Positions 9,249 through 17,510 are shown, counted from the stretch's first letter. The stretch: 64,000 bases of DNA from Acidobacteriaceae bacterium (GCA_019233755.1 JAFAMD010000013.1:87361-151360); one strand, 5' to 3'. A program made the numbers and translations. Notes: generated by a model not told the origin, from the letters alone.

Positions 9249-9692
9249 TCAGTTCGGCAGCTTTTTGAGCAAACCATCCAGATCCGCGTTCAGCTGTTTC
9301 ACTCGACTCGTACCCAACTGTTTCTCGAAGTCGATTTGCGCGGCTCGCCATTTGGACATGGCGGCCGTGAATGCCTTCTTGCCTGATGCAGTCAGGCGAA
9401 GTGAGCGAGATCTTCCATCAGATCCAGGTTCGGTCACCACATAGCCTATCCTTTGAAGCGGTGTCAGATTGCGAGTCAAGGTTGTGCGATCCATTTTCAT
9501 GGTGTCGGCTATGGTCGAAATCGAGGCTGCCTCCATCCCAGCAATCGTCGCGAGTAGCCCAAACTGCCCAATGCTGATCCCACATGAGATCAGGAAACCG
9601 TCATAGCTACGGGATAAGAGGCGTGCCGCTTGTCTAAGCCGGTAGCACGTGCAATCCGGCAGCGCGTTGGCCAAGATAGGTTGTTTGGTCAC
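9249..9692 (-). CDS. MarR-family transcriptional regulator
   Basis: A 147-residue winged-helix regulator. The DNA-binding part reads ASISTIADTMKMDRTTLTRNL followed by a wing (EPGSDGRSRSLRLT). Starting at the GTG at 9692 gives the normal family length, and AAAGGAAGG sits 6 bases before it. The open frame upstream to 10043 runs antisense to another gene and is not used. Two Cys near the N-terminus (LPDCTCYRLR) occur in many redox- or quinone-sensing MarR proteins; sensing here is inference. A palindrome directly upstream suggests self-repression. fabF follows 52 bases downstream and could be cotranscribed. Confidence 0.9.
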   Translation of the reverse strand: MTKQPILANALPDCTCYRLRQAARLLSRSYDGFLISCGISIGQFGLLATIAGMEAASISTIADTMKMDRTTLTRNLTPLQRIGYVVTEPGSDGRSRSLRLTASGKKAFTAAMSKWRAAQIDFEKQLGTSRVKQLNADLDGLLKKLPN

Positions 9693-9712
9693 TCCAAGCC
9701 TTCCTTTAAACA

Positions 9713-9732
9713 GTGTAATTACACCTATTATA
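9713..9732 (-). promoter_or_regulatory. marR operator and overlapping -10 box
   Basis: GTGTAATTACAC (9713-9724) is a perfect 12-bp palindrome 20 bases upstream of the marR start. On the minus strand a perfect TATAAT occupies 9727-9732, so transcription would start inside the palindrome. This is the classic arrangement for autorepression. The -35 region is poor. Confidence 0.6.
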
Positions 9733-9781
9733 GGCTGCAAATCGCTTTTCGCTTTACGGAATTCACACAAGGAGGGATACC

Positions 9782-9841
9782 ATGCACTCAATATCCATGC
9801 CGTTGCGCGCAACCATGCGGGCGCAAGGCATCCGCAGACAC
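9782..9841 (+). pseudogene. Orphan gene start (truncated 5' stub)
   Basis: A textbook ribosome binding site, AAGGAGGG (9769-9776), stands 5 bases before an ATG at 9782, divergent from marR. The frame encodes about 20 residues, MHSISMPLRATMRAQGIRRH, and then runs antisense into the end of the nmrA-like gene. The MRAQGIRRH stretch faintly recalls the start of MDR oxidoreductases, which MarR proteins often control. I read it as the leftover 5' end of a deleted target gene; the family guess is weak. Confidence 0.35.
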
Positions 9842-10783
9842 TCAGGCCTCTTTTGCCGATGCGGTGAATGCCGCCGCACTCTTCCTGACGAACTCCTGCA
9901 TGCTCAGCGGCCGTTTTCCGGTCAGCGTGAGCACGTCGTCCGACATCCGGTCGTAGCGTCCCGCGCGGTGTAGATCGGCCATTGTCGCAAGGTGGTTCAC
10001 CAGGTGAACCGGCAAACTGCGCGCGAGCAGCCCGTCCCGCCACGGCTCGACCGGAATGTCCTGAAAGGTGATCGTGCGGCGAAGCGCCTTCGAATACTCC
10101 TGTGCATAGAAATGCATGTTTTCGGACTGCGGACCGGTCAGGTGATAGGTTTTGCCGATGTGCGGCTGCGGATTGGCCAGCAGCACTGCGAGCAAACGTG
10201 CCACGTCTTCCACCGCGATCGGCGAAGTCTTGCCTTCACCGAACGGTAGTCTGATCTGATCTGATTGCCTGACCGAATCCGGAGTGAGAATCAGGAAGAA
10301 CCCTTCTTGTAACACTGTCGGCCGCACGTGCACGACCGGCAGACCGGACCAGTTCAGCGCCTGCTCGGCGAGCCAGTGCAGCTTGTGCTGCGGGCTCGCG
10401 GTGGTTTCGGTAATGCTCATCTGTGAGAGCGTCATCTGCGACATATTGATGAACGCCTTCACTCCGTGATGCTTCGCCACCGCCGCCGCATTGACGGTCG
10501 CGGCCAGATAGGCATCGGAAACCGACATGCCGAAGTACATCATCTCGCAGCCGGCGATCGCCCTATGCATCGAATCGAGATCGAGCAAATCGCCGACCAC
10601 AACCTCCGCACCCATGTCGCGCAATGCCTGCGCGCGTTCGTCCTCATTCCGCACCATCGCACGCACCGCTTTGCCTCGCTGCAAGAGCAGTTCGGTGACC
10701 GTGCGCCCTATCGCGCCGACGCGACCTGCCGCGCCGGTGACCAGAATGGGATTTGCCATGTTTTCTTCATTCCTTCTTTCCAT
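9842..10783 (-). CDS. NmrA-family NAD(P)-binding protein
   Basis: An atypical short-chain dehydrogenase of the NmrA/HSCARG group, usually an NADP-sensing or quinone-reductase-like protein. The Rossmann loop reads ILVTGAAGRVG at the N-terminus, and GDLLDLDSM and FINMSQMTLSQM follow. No Tyr-x3-Lys catalytic pair is obvious, as expected for NmrA-like proteins. The ATG at 10783 has AGGAAG 7 bases upstream; the ATG at 10759 (MANPILVTG) is an alternative with a weaker site. It is divergent from a TetR gene with an inverted repeat between them, suggesting TetR control. Confidence 0.87.
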   Translation of the reverse strand: MERRNEENMANPILVTGAAGRVGAIGRTVTELLLQRGKAVRAMVRNEDERAQALRDMGAEVVVGDLLDLDSMHRAIAGCEMMYFGMSVSDAYLAATVNAAAVAKHHGVKAFINMSQMTLSQMSITETTASPQHKLHWLAEQALNWSGLPVVHVRPTVLQEGFFLILTPDSVRQSDQIRLPFGEGKTSPIAVEDVARLLAVLLANPQPHIGKTYHLTGPQSENMHFYAQEYSKALRRTITFQDIPVEPWRDGLLARSLPVHLVNHLATMADLHRAGRYDRMSDDVLTLTGKRPLSMQEFVRKSAAAFTASAKEA

Positions 10784-10878
10784 GATGAAACTTCCTGTGC
10801 CGCACGCAGTCAAAGGCCGCCGCGCGAAAAAGTCGGCTTCGACCAATGGTTGATTGCTTTGGCATTTTGCGGCGTACT

Positions 10879-10899
10879 TATAATATGATGATTATCATA
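10879..10899 (+). promoter_or_regulatory. tetR promoter and probable operator
   Basis: A perfect TATAAT (10879-10884) runs directly into the inverted repeat TATGAT (10884-10889), GATT, ATCATA (10894-10899). The site lies between the divergent nmrA-like and tetR genes, so a bound regulator could block both. The -35 region is weak on the plus strand. Confidence 0.5.
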
Positions 10900-10920
10900 G
10901 ATGGAGGATGCAGAAAAGTT

Positions 10921-11448
10921 ATGCGCTACCCCGCCAAAGAGACCGCCGCAAAGCATGACCGGATTGTGAAGGAGGCTTCCCGCCTCTTCCGTGAACGAGG
11001 ATTTGAGAACGTAACCGTCGGCGAGGTGATGAAGGCCGCTGGCCTGACTCATGGCGCGTTCTATGCACACTTCGGTTCGAAGCAAGAACTCCAGGAGGCT
11101 GCAGTCGCTTACGGACAGGGCGTTTCGCTAAGCCGAGTGAAGCGCCGCGATACGAAGAAGAGCAAAGAATCGTACGCCGACAGGTATCTGAGCCCATGGC
11201 ACAGGGATAATCCAGGGGACGGCTGCACCATGGCCGCACTTGCGCAGGAGGTGGCTCGTTCGACGCCTGAAATCAAAGCGGCGTTGGAGCGGGGACTTGA
11301 GGCAATTCTCTCTGCGATCGGTGGGGACCGGAAAGAAGCCATCTTTCAGTTAGCCGCGAAGGTCGGTGGCATCGTGCTGGCTCGCGCCGTTCGGGATGCA
11401 CGGCTCTCGAATGAGATTCTTGAGAGCGTTCGACAGAAACTCGGCTGA
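10921..11448 (+). CDS. TetR/AcrR-family transcriptional regulator
   Basis: A 175-residue regulator. The N-terminal helix-turn-helix is clear: IVKEASRLFRERGFENVTVG, then EVMKAAGLTHGAFYAHFGSK. The C-terminal ligand domain is short but ends in the usual way (LARAVRDARLSNEILESVRQ). The ATG at 10921 is chosen because MRYPAKETAAKHDRIV matches family N-termini; GGAGG lies 13 bases before it, a long spacing. It is divergent from the nmrA-like gene, its likely target. Confidence 0.88.
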   Translation: MRYPAKETAAKHDRIVKEASRLFRERGFENVTVGEVMKAAGLTHGAFYAHFGSKQELQEAAVAYGQGVSLSRVKRRDTKKSKESYADRYLSPWHRDNPGDGCTMAALAQEVARSTPEIKAALERGLEAILSAIGGDRKEAIFQLAAKVGGIVLARAVRDARLSNEILESVRQKLG

Positions 11449-11451
11449 TCG

Positions 11452-11520
11452 CGTGCACTTCGTCACCGGAATACAGCTATCCGTGGATGGCGGCTTTGCG
11501 CAGGTTTACACATTGGAGAG
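11452..11520 (+). pseudogene. 3' remnant of a short-chain dehydrogenase gene
   Basis: Just after the tetR stop, one frame reads VHFVTGIQLSVDGGFAQV, the typical C-terminal motif of classical SDR enzymes (VTG..L.VDGG). No other part of an SDR precedes it on this strand; tetR takes that space. It is best read as the tail of a deleted gene, separate from the minus-strand SDR pseudogene next to it. Confidence 0.55.
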
Positions 11521-11525
11521 TCCTC

Positions 11526-12480
11526 TCATGCGCTTGCGTGTTGCTCATTCAGCGTTTTCGCAGCTTTTTCTCCAAGAGAAGTGCAGACATGGAACAGCCG
11601 CCCAAGGGTGCGGTTCAGAGAATGTCCTGAGTGCGCCTGGTTCGAGTCATTTCCAAAAGGAAGGAGCGAGTTTGCGCTTTTCGTGAGAGTTCTGGAAAGA
11701 CAGGTGCTAATGCCTCGCAAGCGACCAAGAACTTAGCGGGTAACGAGATCGTACACATGTTTGATTCTCTTTCAAGCGCCTGCCGGGCACGCCGCGCCGC
11801 GTAGCCGGCCGCAATGGAAAAACAAGGGAGATTGGCGAGAATGGCAAACCGTGCAAATTCGTTTCTTGCGTCCCCTTTGAATTGCGCATTCAGATAGGAA
11901 CCAATTCGCATCGATCCGGGTATAGCGGTCAACACGTGAATGCCGTAAGCGCGCAATTCCGGATTGCTCCCGATTGAAAACCCGGCCAGCGCAAATTTCG
12001 CACAGCTGTAGGGCAGTAAGTGCGGGCCGCTAACGTGGCCTCCAACGGACGTGATATTGACGATATGACCGCGGCCATGTTGCTTCATTGTGGTAACACT
12101 GCGAACGTCAAATCTACCGGCGCCCAAAACATCAAATCCATTGCGCGCTCAAAATTTGAATGATCAAAGCTCTCGAACGGCCCTACCTGGATGGCACCGG
12201 CGCTATTGATGAGAACGTCGATTGTGCTGAAGCGTTCGAGAACTCGTTCCACCAAGGAGTTGATCTCAGCGTGATTGGTGAGATCGCAGGTGAATGGGGC
12301 AGCTTCAATACCCTCTAGTGCCAGGCGTGACACAGTTCCTGCAATTCATTGGGATCCCGTGCACATAAGCAATTCGCGAGCCCTGACGTCCGACTTCATA
12401 AGCTAGTGCCAGGCCGAGCCCGCGAGGTCCGGTAATTAGCACAGTCTTGTCCTGTAAAGCGAAATTGGAGCTAACAGTCC
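11526..12480 (-). pseudogene. Frameshifted short-chain dehydrogenase
   Basis: Read along the minus strand, SDR sequence continues through several frames. The NAD loop DKTVLITGPRGLGLALAYEV ends near RIAY. One frame over, CARDPNELQEL carries on. A further shift gives SRLALEGIEAAPFTCDLT to LTFAVLPQ (12333 down to 12085). Another shift near 12088 gives MKQHGRGHIVNITSVGG and PYSCAKFALAGFS with the catalytic Tyr and Lys. The tail appears to switch frame again to SLGEKAAKTLNEQ, ending at 11526. At least four frame changes are needed, so no full-length enzyme can be made. Sequencing error is a possible alternative. Confidence 0.75.
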
Positions 12481-12568
12481 CTTCACAAGCTTTATCGTTC
12501 TGAAAATGGCGATCGCAGATACACCGGCTTACCCGGGAATTCGCTTCGGTAAACGTGTTGATCTGATG

Positions 12569-13428
12569 CTAAAGGCTTTCACACTGACCTTCTTTCGGAT
12601 TCGGGCGGTAATATCTGGACAACCATCGCGCAAGGCCATCAAGGCCCGGGTTCAGTAAGCGTTCCGTTATGCCGGTCTGGTCCAGCTTGTCCCTGATCTC
12701 AGGCTTGAGCGCCGCGGGTATAATAATCCGCTTCGCCAAATCAGAATGCGCATTCAGCAAGCGTTCATGTCCAAAGCTGGATGAGACATGATTCAGAACA
12801 ACGCAAATTGATTTACTATTCGCGTATCAAAGGAGGGCGGTTCTAGGAAGAGCACAAACGTCTCTGTCGCCAAATTATCGAACTCTTCGAGTGAGCCTGC
12901 AACAGACTCGAGCATGGTTGCAGTAAAGACATCAGATCCTTCCCGCGTCACGAGAACCCGGAGTTTTTCAGGAAGAAGCCGGTTGGATCTTGTGTGATTG
13001 ATGCACCAGACGCATCCATCCAGGTGATAGAGATCCGGATTCTCGACGGCGAAGTGCAGGGCGACAAAAGGGGAAAATGACCAATCGAGCAGTCTTGTCG
13101 GCAGGCCGTGGTGTTGCGCCACCGGCAGCCATCTCCAGCAAGATTCTCCCAATGCGATCTCAATGCTGGCATATTTCTGGAAATTGCGGAAGAGATGACC
13201 CTCGATGCGTCTTGCATCTGCGGTTCCGAACACCAGCGCCGAAAGACTCGTAGCCAGGCCGCCGTCCGGATGCTCGGTGCCGCCAAAAACAAACGGCGAG
13301 CGAAAGCGGCCGATTCTTGGATTCCGAGCACCCTCGTAGAGTTTCTCAACAAGAGGCGTCCATCCATCGACAACGACGGTGTGCACGTTGGTCAGTGCCT
13401 TGGCGCGCCCCTCAGAAATCCTCGCCAT
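12569..13428 (-). pseudogene. FRG-domain protein gene, stop codon plus frameshift
   Basis: The 211-residue first part (13428 to 12793) contains the FRG-domain core WRWLPVAQHHGLPTRLLDWS, named for Phe-Arg-Gly and often found in toxin or phage-related proteins of unknown biochemistry. After VNQFALF comes TGA where relatives have Ser. The same frame continues [10 protein letters not shown], then needs a one-base shift to continue [20 protein letters not shown] to [21 protein letters not shown] (to 12569). Both lesions are within about 45 bases. The gene follows an equally damaged SDR gene. Confidence 0.75.
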
Positions 13429-13625
13429 TCCTGTTTTTCTTGACTATATGCAGCGAGTAGACGCTACACCTAGGTTCCATACTTACGTCCATACTTACGC
13501 AGATGTCTCGAACCAGTAAGGAAACGTCTTGCTCCGACGCGTCCGGTTCTTTGCCACCGCGGAGCCGACCGAATCATCTTCCAAATCTGTAATGTTTACG
13601 TCACACGTCACGTCTAACAAACGTA

Positions 13626-14744
13626 ATGCGAATCGCTCAAGTCGCTCCTCTCGTCGAGACTGTTCCACCGGAAGGGTATGGCGGAACCGAGCGAATCGTA
13701 TCGTATTTGACCGAGGAGTTGGTCCGACTCGGACACGATGTCACGCTATTCGCGAGCGGTGGGTCGACAACTGCGGCCAAGCTCGTGCCGATTTCTGCAC
13801 GTGCCCTGCGCTCTGATCCGAGCGTTCAGGACCCGCTCAGTCGAATTGTTTTGGAGATCGAAGAGGTCCTCAAGCGCTCTCAGCATTTTGATCTCGTGCA
13901 CTTTCATGACGGGTACATCCATTTTCCCCTGGCGCGCCGTCTGGGGATTCCGGCTGTGACTACCATGCATGGACGAATGGACCTTCTGGATCTCGCGTCT
14001 GTTTTTCAGGAATTTTCCGACATGCCGCTGGTATCGATCTCAGATCAACAGCGCACTCCACTGCATTCTGCGAATTGGATCGCAACGGTGTACCACGGGC
14101 TTCCGGAAGATCTCTATTCATTCCGGGCTGATCCCGAAGACTACGTTGCCTTTGTGGGGCGGATCTGCCCGGAGAAGCGGGCCGATCGCGCGATCGAGAT
14201 CGCCAAAAAGGCAGGAGTGCCCCTGAAGATAGCCGCGAAGGTGGACAAAGCGGACGAGCAGTATTTCGAGTCGAAAATTAAACCTTTGCTGGATGATTCT
14301 CTAGTTGAGTTCATCGGCGAGATAAATGAGCAGGAAAAGAATGTACTGTTTGGCGGGGCTCGCGCCTTCTTGTTCCCGATTGATTGGCCGGAGCCGTTCG
14401 GCCTCGTAATGATCGAGTCGCTTGCCTGCGGAACACCCGTGATTGCTTTCGAGCACGGATCTGTCCCTGAAATCTTGGAGCACGAAAGGACCGGATTCAT
14501 CGTGCACGATGTACCCGAGGCCGTGGAGGCCCTCAAGAAAATAGAGAGAATCGATCGGCATGTTTGCAGGCAGGAGTTTGAGGCAAGGTTTACCGTAAGG
14601 CAAATGGTTAGAAAGTATGTTTCGGTCTACGAGCAGCTTAGAACAGAAAGTTCGCCTCAACTTCTGGAGAGCTCAACCCACGTCGCCGCATTAGCCGGGA
14701 AAGCAACATTCGATCTTGAAGCCGGTTGCCTACCCTCCGCTTAA
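13626..14744 (+). CDS. Glycosyltransferase family 4 protein
   Basis: A 372-residue GT-B fold enzyme that moves a sugar from a nucleotide donor. The acceptor-side start reads MRIAQVAPLVETVPPEGYGG TERIV; the donor side has FVGRICPEKRADRAIEIAKKAG and the E-x7-E region PEPFGLVMIESLACGTPVIA. No ribosome binding site is visible before the ATG. It stands alone, 3.7 kb before the main glycan locus, with a GT4 of the same type at 18314, so it may serve the same product. Confidence 0.9.
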   Translation: MRIAQVAPLVETVPPEGYGGTERIVSYLTEELVRLGHDVTLFASGGSTTAAKLVPISARALRSDPSVQDPLSRIVLEIEEVLKRSQHFDLVHFHDGYIHFPLARRLGIPAVTTMHGRMDLLDLASVFQEFSDMPLVSISDQQRTPLHSANWIATVYHGLPEDLYSFRADPEDYVAFVGRICPEKRADRAIEIAKKAGVPLKIAAKVDKADEQYFESKIKPLLDDSLVEFIGEINEQEKNVLFGGARAFLFPIDWPEPFGLVMIESLACGTPVIAFEHGSVPEILEHERTGFIVHDVPEAVEALKKIERIDRHVCRQEFEARFTVRQMVRKYVSVYEQLRTESSPQLLESSTHVAALAGKATFDLEAGCLPSA

Positions 14745-14900
14745 GCTGGCTTGAAACAAACCTCGAATCAGCCTGACCGCTGTCAGGGATCAGCGCGGAG
14801 ATCGTTTCATAGGAGGGTAAGTCTGCCCGAACGCAGTACGAGCTTGCGCACTCCCAAAGAGCTCGCGACGCTGCCGAGATTAGCGGGGCTGAGTTCTTGC

Positions 14901-15317
14901 CTAACCTGTCGTTTTGCCGCGCGCTCGGCGGCGCGCTGCAGCTTGCTTCGCCTGCTTGGAGAGAGCAGATTTCGAAGCGGCCGACCGAGATTCTCGTTTT
15001 AGAGCCTCGATCGTGGCGCGCGAACGCGTAGCCGAGGGTTTCGTCTGTTTGGCGCTTCGTCCCTTTTCCAGGTCTCTCTCGGCACTTTTGCGAGTAGCCT
15101 CGGAAGTCGTGCCTTTTCGCGGTTGCGGAAGATCGACACCCGCCCGCCGCGCTTTGGAGAGTCCAATAGCAATGGCTTGTCGGGGTGAGCGCGCTCCATG
15201 TTTACCCTGCCGAATGTGCTCTATTTCCTCGCGCACGAATTCTCCGGCCTGAGTAGTGGCGGCTTTGCCTTCAGCTTTGTCCTTTTGGGCTCGTTCGATC
15301 GTCTTCTTCTCTGGCAC
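14901..15317 (-). CDS. DUF6496-type basic protein
   Basis: A 138-residue, very basic protein. Its core EEIEHIRQGKHGARSPRQAI followed by AIGLSKARRAGVDLP is the signature of the DUF6496 group, small proteins of unknown function. The last 60 residues are mostly Lys, Arg, Ala and Ser, recalling histone-like DNA-binding tails; DNA binding is inference. The GTG at 15317 is chosen because GGGGAGG lies 5 bases before it. Confidence 0.8.
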   Translation of the reverse strand: MPEKKTIERAQKDKAEGKAATTQAGEFVREEIEHIRQGKHGARSPRQAIAIGLSKARRAGVDLPQPRKGTTSEATRKSAERDLEKGRSAKQTKPSATRSRATIEALKRESRSAASKSALSKQAKQAAARRRARGKTTG

Positions 15318-15555
15318 TTCTTCCTCCCCAAATATGAGAATCCTCCCTGGTGAATTCGTTGCGGGAAGAGAGACCGCGGCATGCATTATGGAAGCCACGG
15401 TTGAAATTGATACCAGGGCAGGATCTGATCGGCCAGAGGCACCGCTCCACCTCGGCTTCCAGAGTGAGTGCGGTCTAACCGCAATATTGCGGGCAGCCTT
15501 TGGTAACACAGCGATTGCATGGAACCGTCGCCGACTCTCCTAACTGACATCCGCC

Positions 15556-15578
15556 TCTGCAGAGATATCTTCTGCAGA
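15556..15578. repeat. Paired palindromes upstream of the cytochrome genes
   Basis: TCTGCAGA, itself palindromic, occurs twice (15556-15563 and 15571-15578) with GATATCT between. The spacing puts the copies 15 bases apart, and ATATCTTC is also repeated just downstream. The site ends about 52 bases before the cytochrome c start, a plausible operator position. Confidence 0.4.
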
Positions 15579-15630
15579 CATATCTTCCGAAATCCAACTG
15601 AAATGCGCTAAATGGTTTTACGATAAAGGC

Positions 15631-16005
15631 GTGCGGATCATCTCCTGTGCTTTAGCCCTCTTCAGCATCACGCTCTATGGCTGCAGCCGGCATGAAGCCA
15701 TTGAGTTGGGCCAGGGGCTAACAGGAGGTGATCCGAGAGTGGGCGAGCACTTGATCTATGCATATGGCTGCGGCTCCTGCCACCTGATCCCCGGCGTGGC
15801 AGAGGCAAATGGAAGTGTTGGCCCACCGCTTCAGGGATTCGGATCTCGCATTTACATTGCAGGCTTGTTAGTAAATACGCCGGAAAATCTGCTCCATTGG
15901 ATTTCCAAGCCTCAGGAGGTTGATCCCGGAACCGCCATGCCGGATCTCGGCGTGACCGAACCGCAGGCCCGGGATATCGCTGCCTATCTTTACACGTTGC
16001 AATGA
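15631..16005 (+). CDS. Monohaem cytochrome c lipoprotein
   Basis: A 124-residue protein with a lipoprotein signal (LFSITLYGC, Cys18 as the lipidated residue) and one haem site CGSCH. Met of GTAMPDL is the likely axial ligand. The sequence from VGEHLIYAYG to the end is homologous to the cytochrome domain at the C-terminus of the CoxB protein at 37974. It begins with GTG and overlaps the next cytochrome gene by 4 bases (ATGA), so the two are translated together. Likely role: periplasmic electron carrier; partner unknown. Confidence 0.87.
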   Translation: MRIISCALALFSITLYGCSRHEAIELGQGLTGGDPRVGEHLIYAYGCGSCHLIPGVAEANGSVGPPLQGFGSRIYIAGLLVNTPENLLHWISKPQEVDPGTAMPDLGVTEPQARDIAAYLYTLQ

Positions 16006-16943
16006 ATCGCCCAGCCATAAAAGTCGCTCTTACTGCGATAGCCGTCATGATAGTCCTCCAGTTGGTCGGCGGGGTACTGTTCTTGGCATCCGGAAGCTAC
16101 AACATCGCAGCTGATGAACCACATCTCAAGCCCACACGCTGGTTGCTGCAGGCCGGCAGAACACGTGCGGTGGAGTTCCGCAGCCGGGGAATGTACGTAC
16201 CAAACCTTCGGGATCCATCGCTCGTCAAGCACGGACTAAGGCTTTATCGTAAGAACTGTCAGCCGTGCCACGGTGGGCCGGGTGCTGCGAACGAACAAAT
16301 CGGGCGCGGAATCGATCCCAAGCCGCCGCCCTTGGTGATTGCCAGTAATAAGTGGAATGACTCCGAGTTGTTTTGGATCATCTCGCATGGGCTCAAACTC
16401 AGCGGAATGCCTGGATTTGCTCCCCGCCTTAGCGAGACCGATCGGTGGGGCATCGTAGCCTTTCTTCACCGTGTGGTTTTGCTGTCTCCAACTGATTACA
16501 AACAATTGACTACTGCAGAGGACCTGGGTGTTGAGGACTCATCATTGCCATGGATATCGAGTAATGATTATGGGTTTGCGCAACTCAAGGCTCAGGGGAA
16601 TGCCAATAGGGGACGCGAATTGATTCAGACTTATGGCTGCACGACCTGTCATACGGTTGCCGGCTTGGGCGCAGCCGCCGTTGGGCCGCCACTTACCCGG
16701 TTCGCCGAGCGCCAATATGTTGCCGGGTCACTCGTGAATGTGCCTTCGAACGCTGTGGCGTGGATCACGAACCCCCAACAGTTCAAACCAAAAACAGCGA
16801 TGCCAAATCTGAACGTGCCGCCTGCCGAGGCTCTTGACATGATCGCGTATCTCTACACCTCGGGCAGTTCGGAGCGCCTCACTGCGCTCGAACGAAGTTC
16901 CGGAATCCCGAAAGCAAAATCGACTGCAAAGGTAAATAAATAA
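16002..16943 (+). CDS. Dihaem cytochrome c, membrane-anchored
   Basis: A 313-residue protein with an N-terminal membrane anchor (about residues 7-29) and two class I cytochrome domains. The first haem site is CQPCH with Met in SGMPGF; the second is CTTCH with Met in TAMPNL. The second domain is closely related to the neighbouring monohaem cytochrome, including the VNVP and W-I-x-x-PQ segments. It is translationally coupled to the upstream gene. It probably passes electrons to an oxidase or accepts them from a periplasmic dehydrogenase; no such gene is adjacent, but a caa3 oxidase is 21 kb away. Confidence 0.87.
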   Translation: MNRPAIKVALTAIAVMIVLQLVGGVLFLASGSYNIAADEPHLKPTRWLLQAGRTRAVEFRSRGMYVPNLRDPSLVKHGLRLYRKNCQPCHGGPGAANEQIGRGIDPKPPPLVIASNKWNDSELFWIISHGLKLSGMPGFAPRLSETDRWGIVAFLHRVVLLSPTDYKQLTTAEDLGVEDSSLPWISSNDYGFAQLKAQGNANRGRELIQTYGCTTCHTVAGLGAAAVGPPLTRFAERQYVAGSLVNVPSNAVAWITNPQQFKPKTAMPNLNVPPAEALDMIAYLYTSGSSERLTALERSSGIPKAKSTAKVNK

Positions 16944-17206
16944 ATCTGGGCGGCACATCCGCGGGTGCCTGCTCGTCCTTGAACCCTGCCAAGCTCATAG
17001 CATCTAATTGCGGATTCAATTGTCATGCGCAATCACTGCTTGTCATACCTGGTTAGTGGCCGTATCCGCGTTCCAGATCGCCGGCAAATGTCGAGCGGCT
17101 TCGGTATGAGCAATCCCAGCCCGAAGCGAACCCGTGTCGTGAGTCGTGCCAGTCAAGTCACCGGTAGCGGTTTGGGCTGCGTTGGATCTAACTAGCAGGA
17201 GCTTTT

Positions 17207-17353
17207 ATGGCCGAAGACAAAAAATGCGCTCATCCATCGTGCAATTGTAGAGCACGAGATGATAGCAAATACTGCAGTCCTTATTGCGAAGCTGCTGGAA
17301 CTACTGTCGAAATTCAATGCAACTGTGGCCACGCGGAATGTTCAAAAGTCTAG
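17207..17353 (+). CDS. Bacterial metallothionein (48 aa)
   Basis: A 48-residue protein with eight Cys (positions 7, 12, 14, 23, 27, 38, 40, 45) and two His. The segments CAHPSCNC, YCSPYCE and CNCGHAEC match the bacterial metallothionein pattern (SmtA/BmtA), which binds Zn, Cd or Cu in a sulphur cluster. AGGAG sits 5 bases before the ATG. The 260 bases upstream hold no other gene and probably contain the promoter. Function follows from the family; the metal is unknown. Confidence 0.85.
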   Translation: MAEDKKCAHPSCNCRARDDSKYCSPYCEAAGTTVEIQCNCGHAECSKV

Positions 17354-17510
17354 GCTACGGGTGGGTGGTTCTCCACGGCTTGTGTACGTGTCTCGAGGTT
17401 CAGCCAATCAAGTGATTAGTTTGTGGACATTCATGCGCCGAACAGCGAGTGCGTGATCATATTCGCCGTAGCCTCTTAATTCGCGGCCCGCAGTACCTCA
17501 ATCCAAAACT

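Noticed and set aside
9693..10043. N-terminal extension of the MarR frame
   Set aside because: Covers the marR promoter and the antisense of the nmrA-like gene; GTG 9692 has a better ribosome binding site and gives normal length.
14745..14900. Possible tRNA or terminator after the GT4 gene
   Set aside because: No cloverleaf could be folded by eye and no strong stem with a T-run is present.
16944..17206. Imperfect inverted repeat around GAAGCGAACCCG / CGGTTTGGGCTG
   Set aside because: Too many mismatches to claim a structure or an RNA gene.
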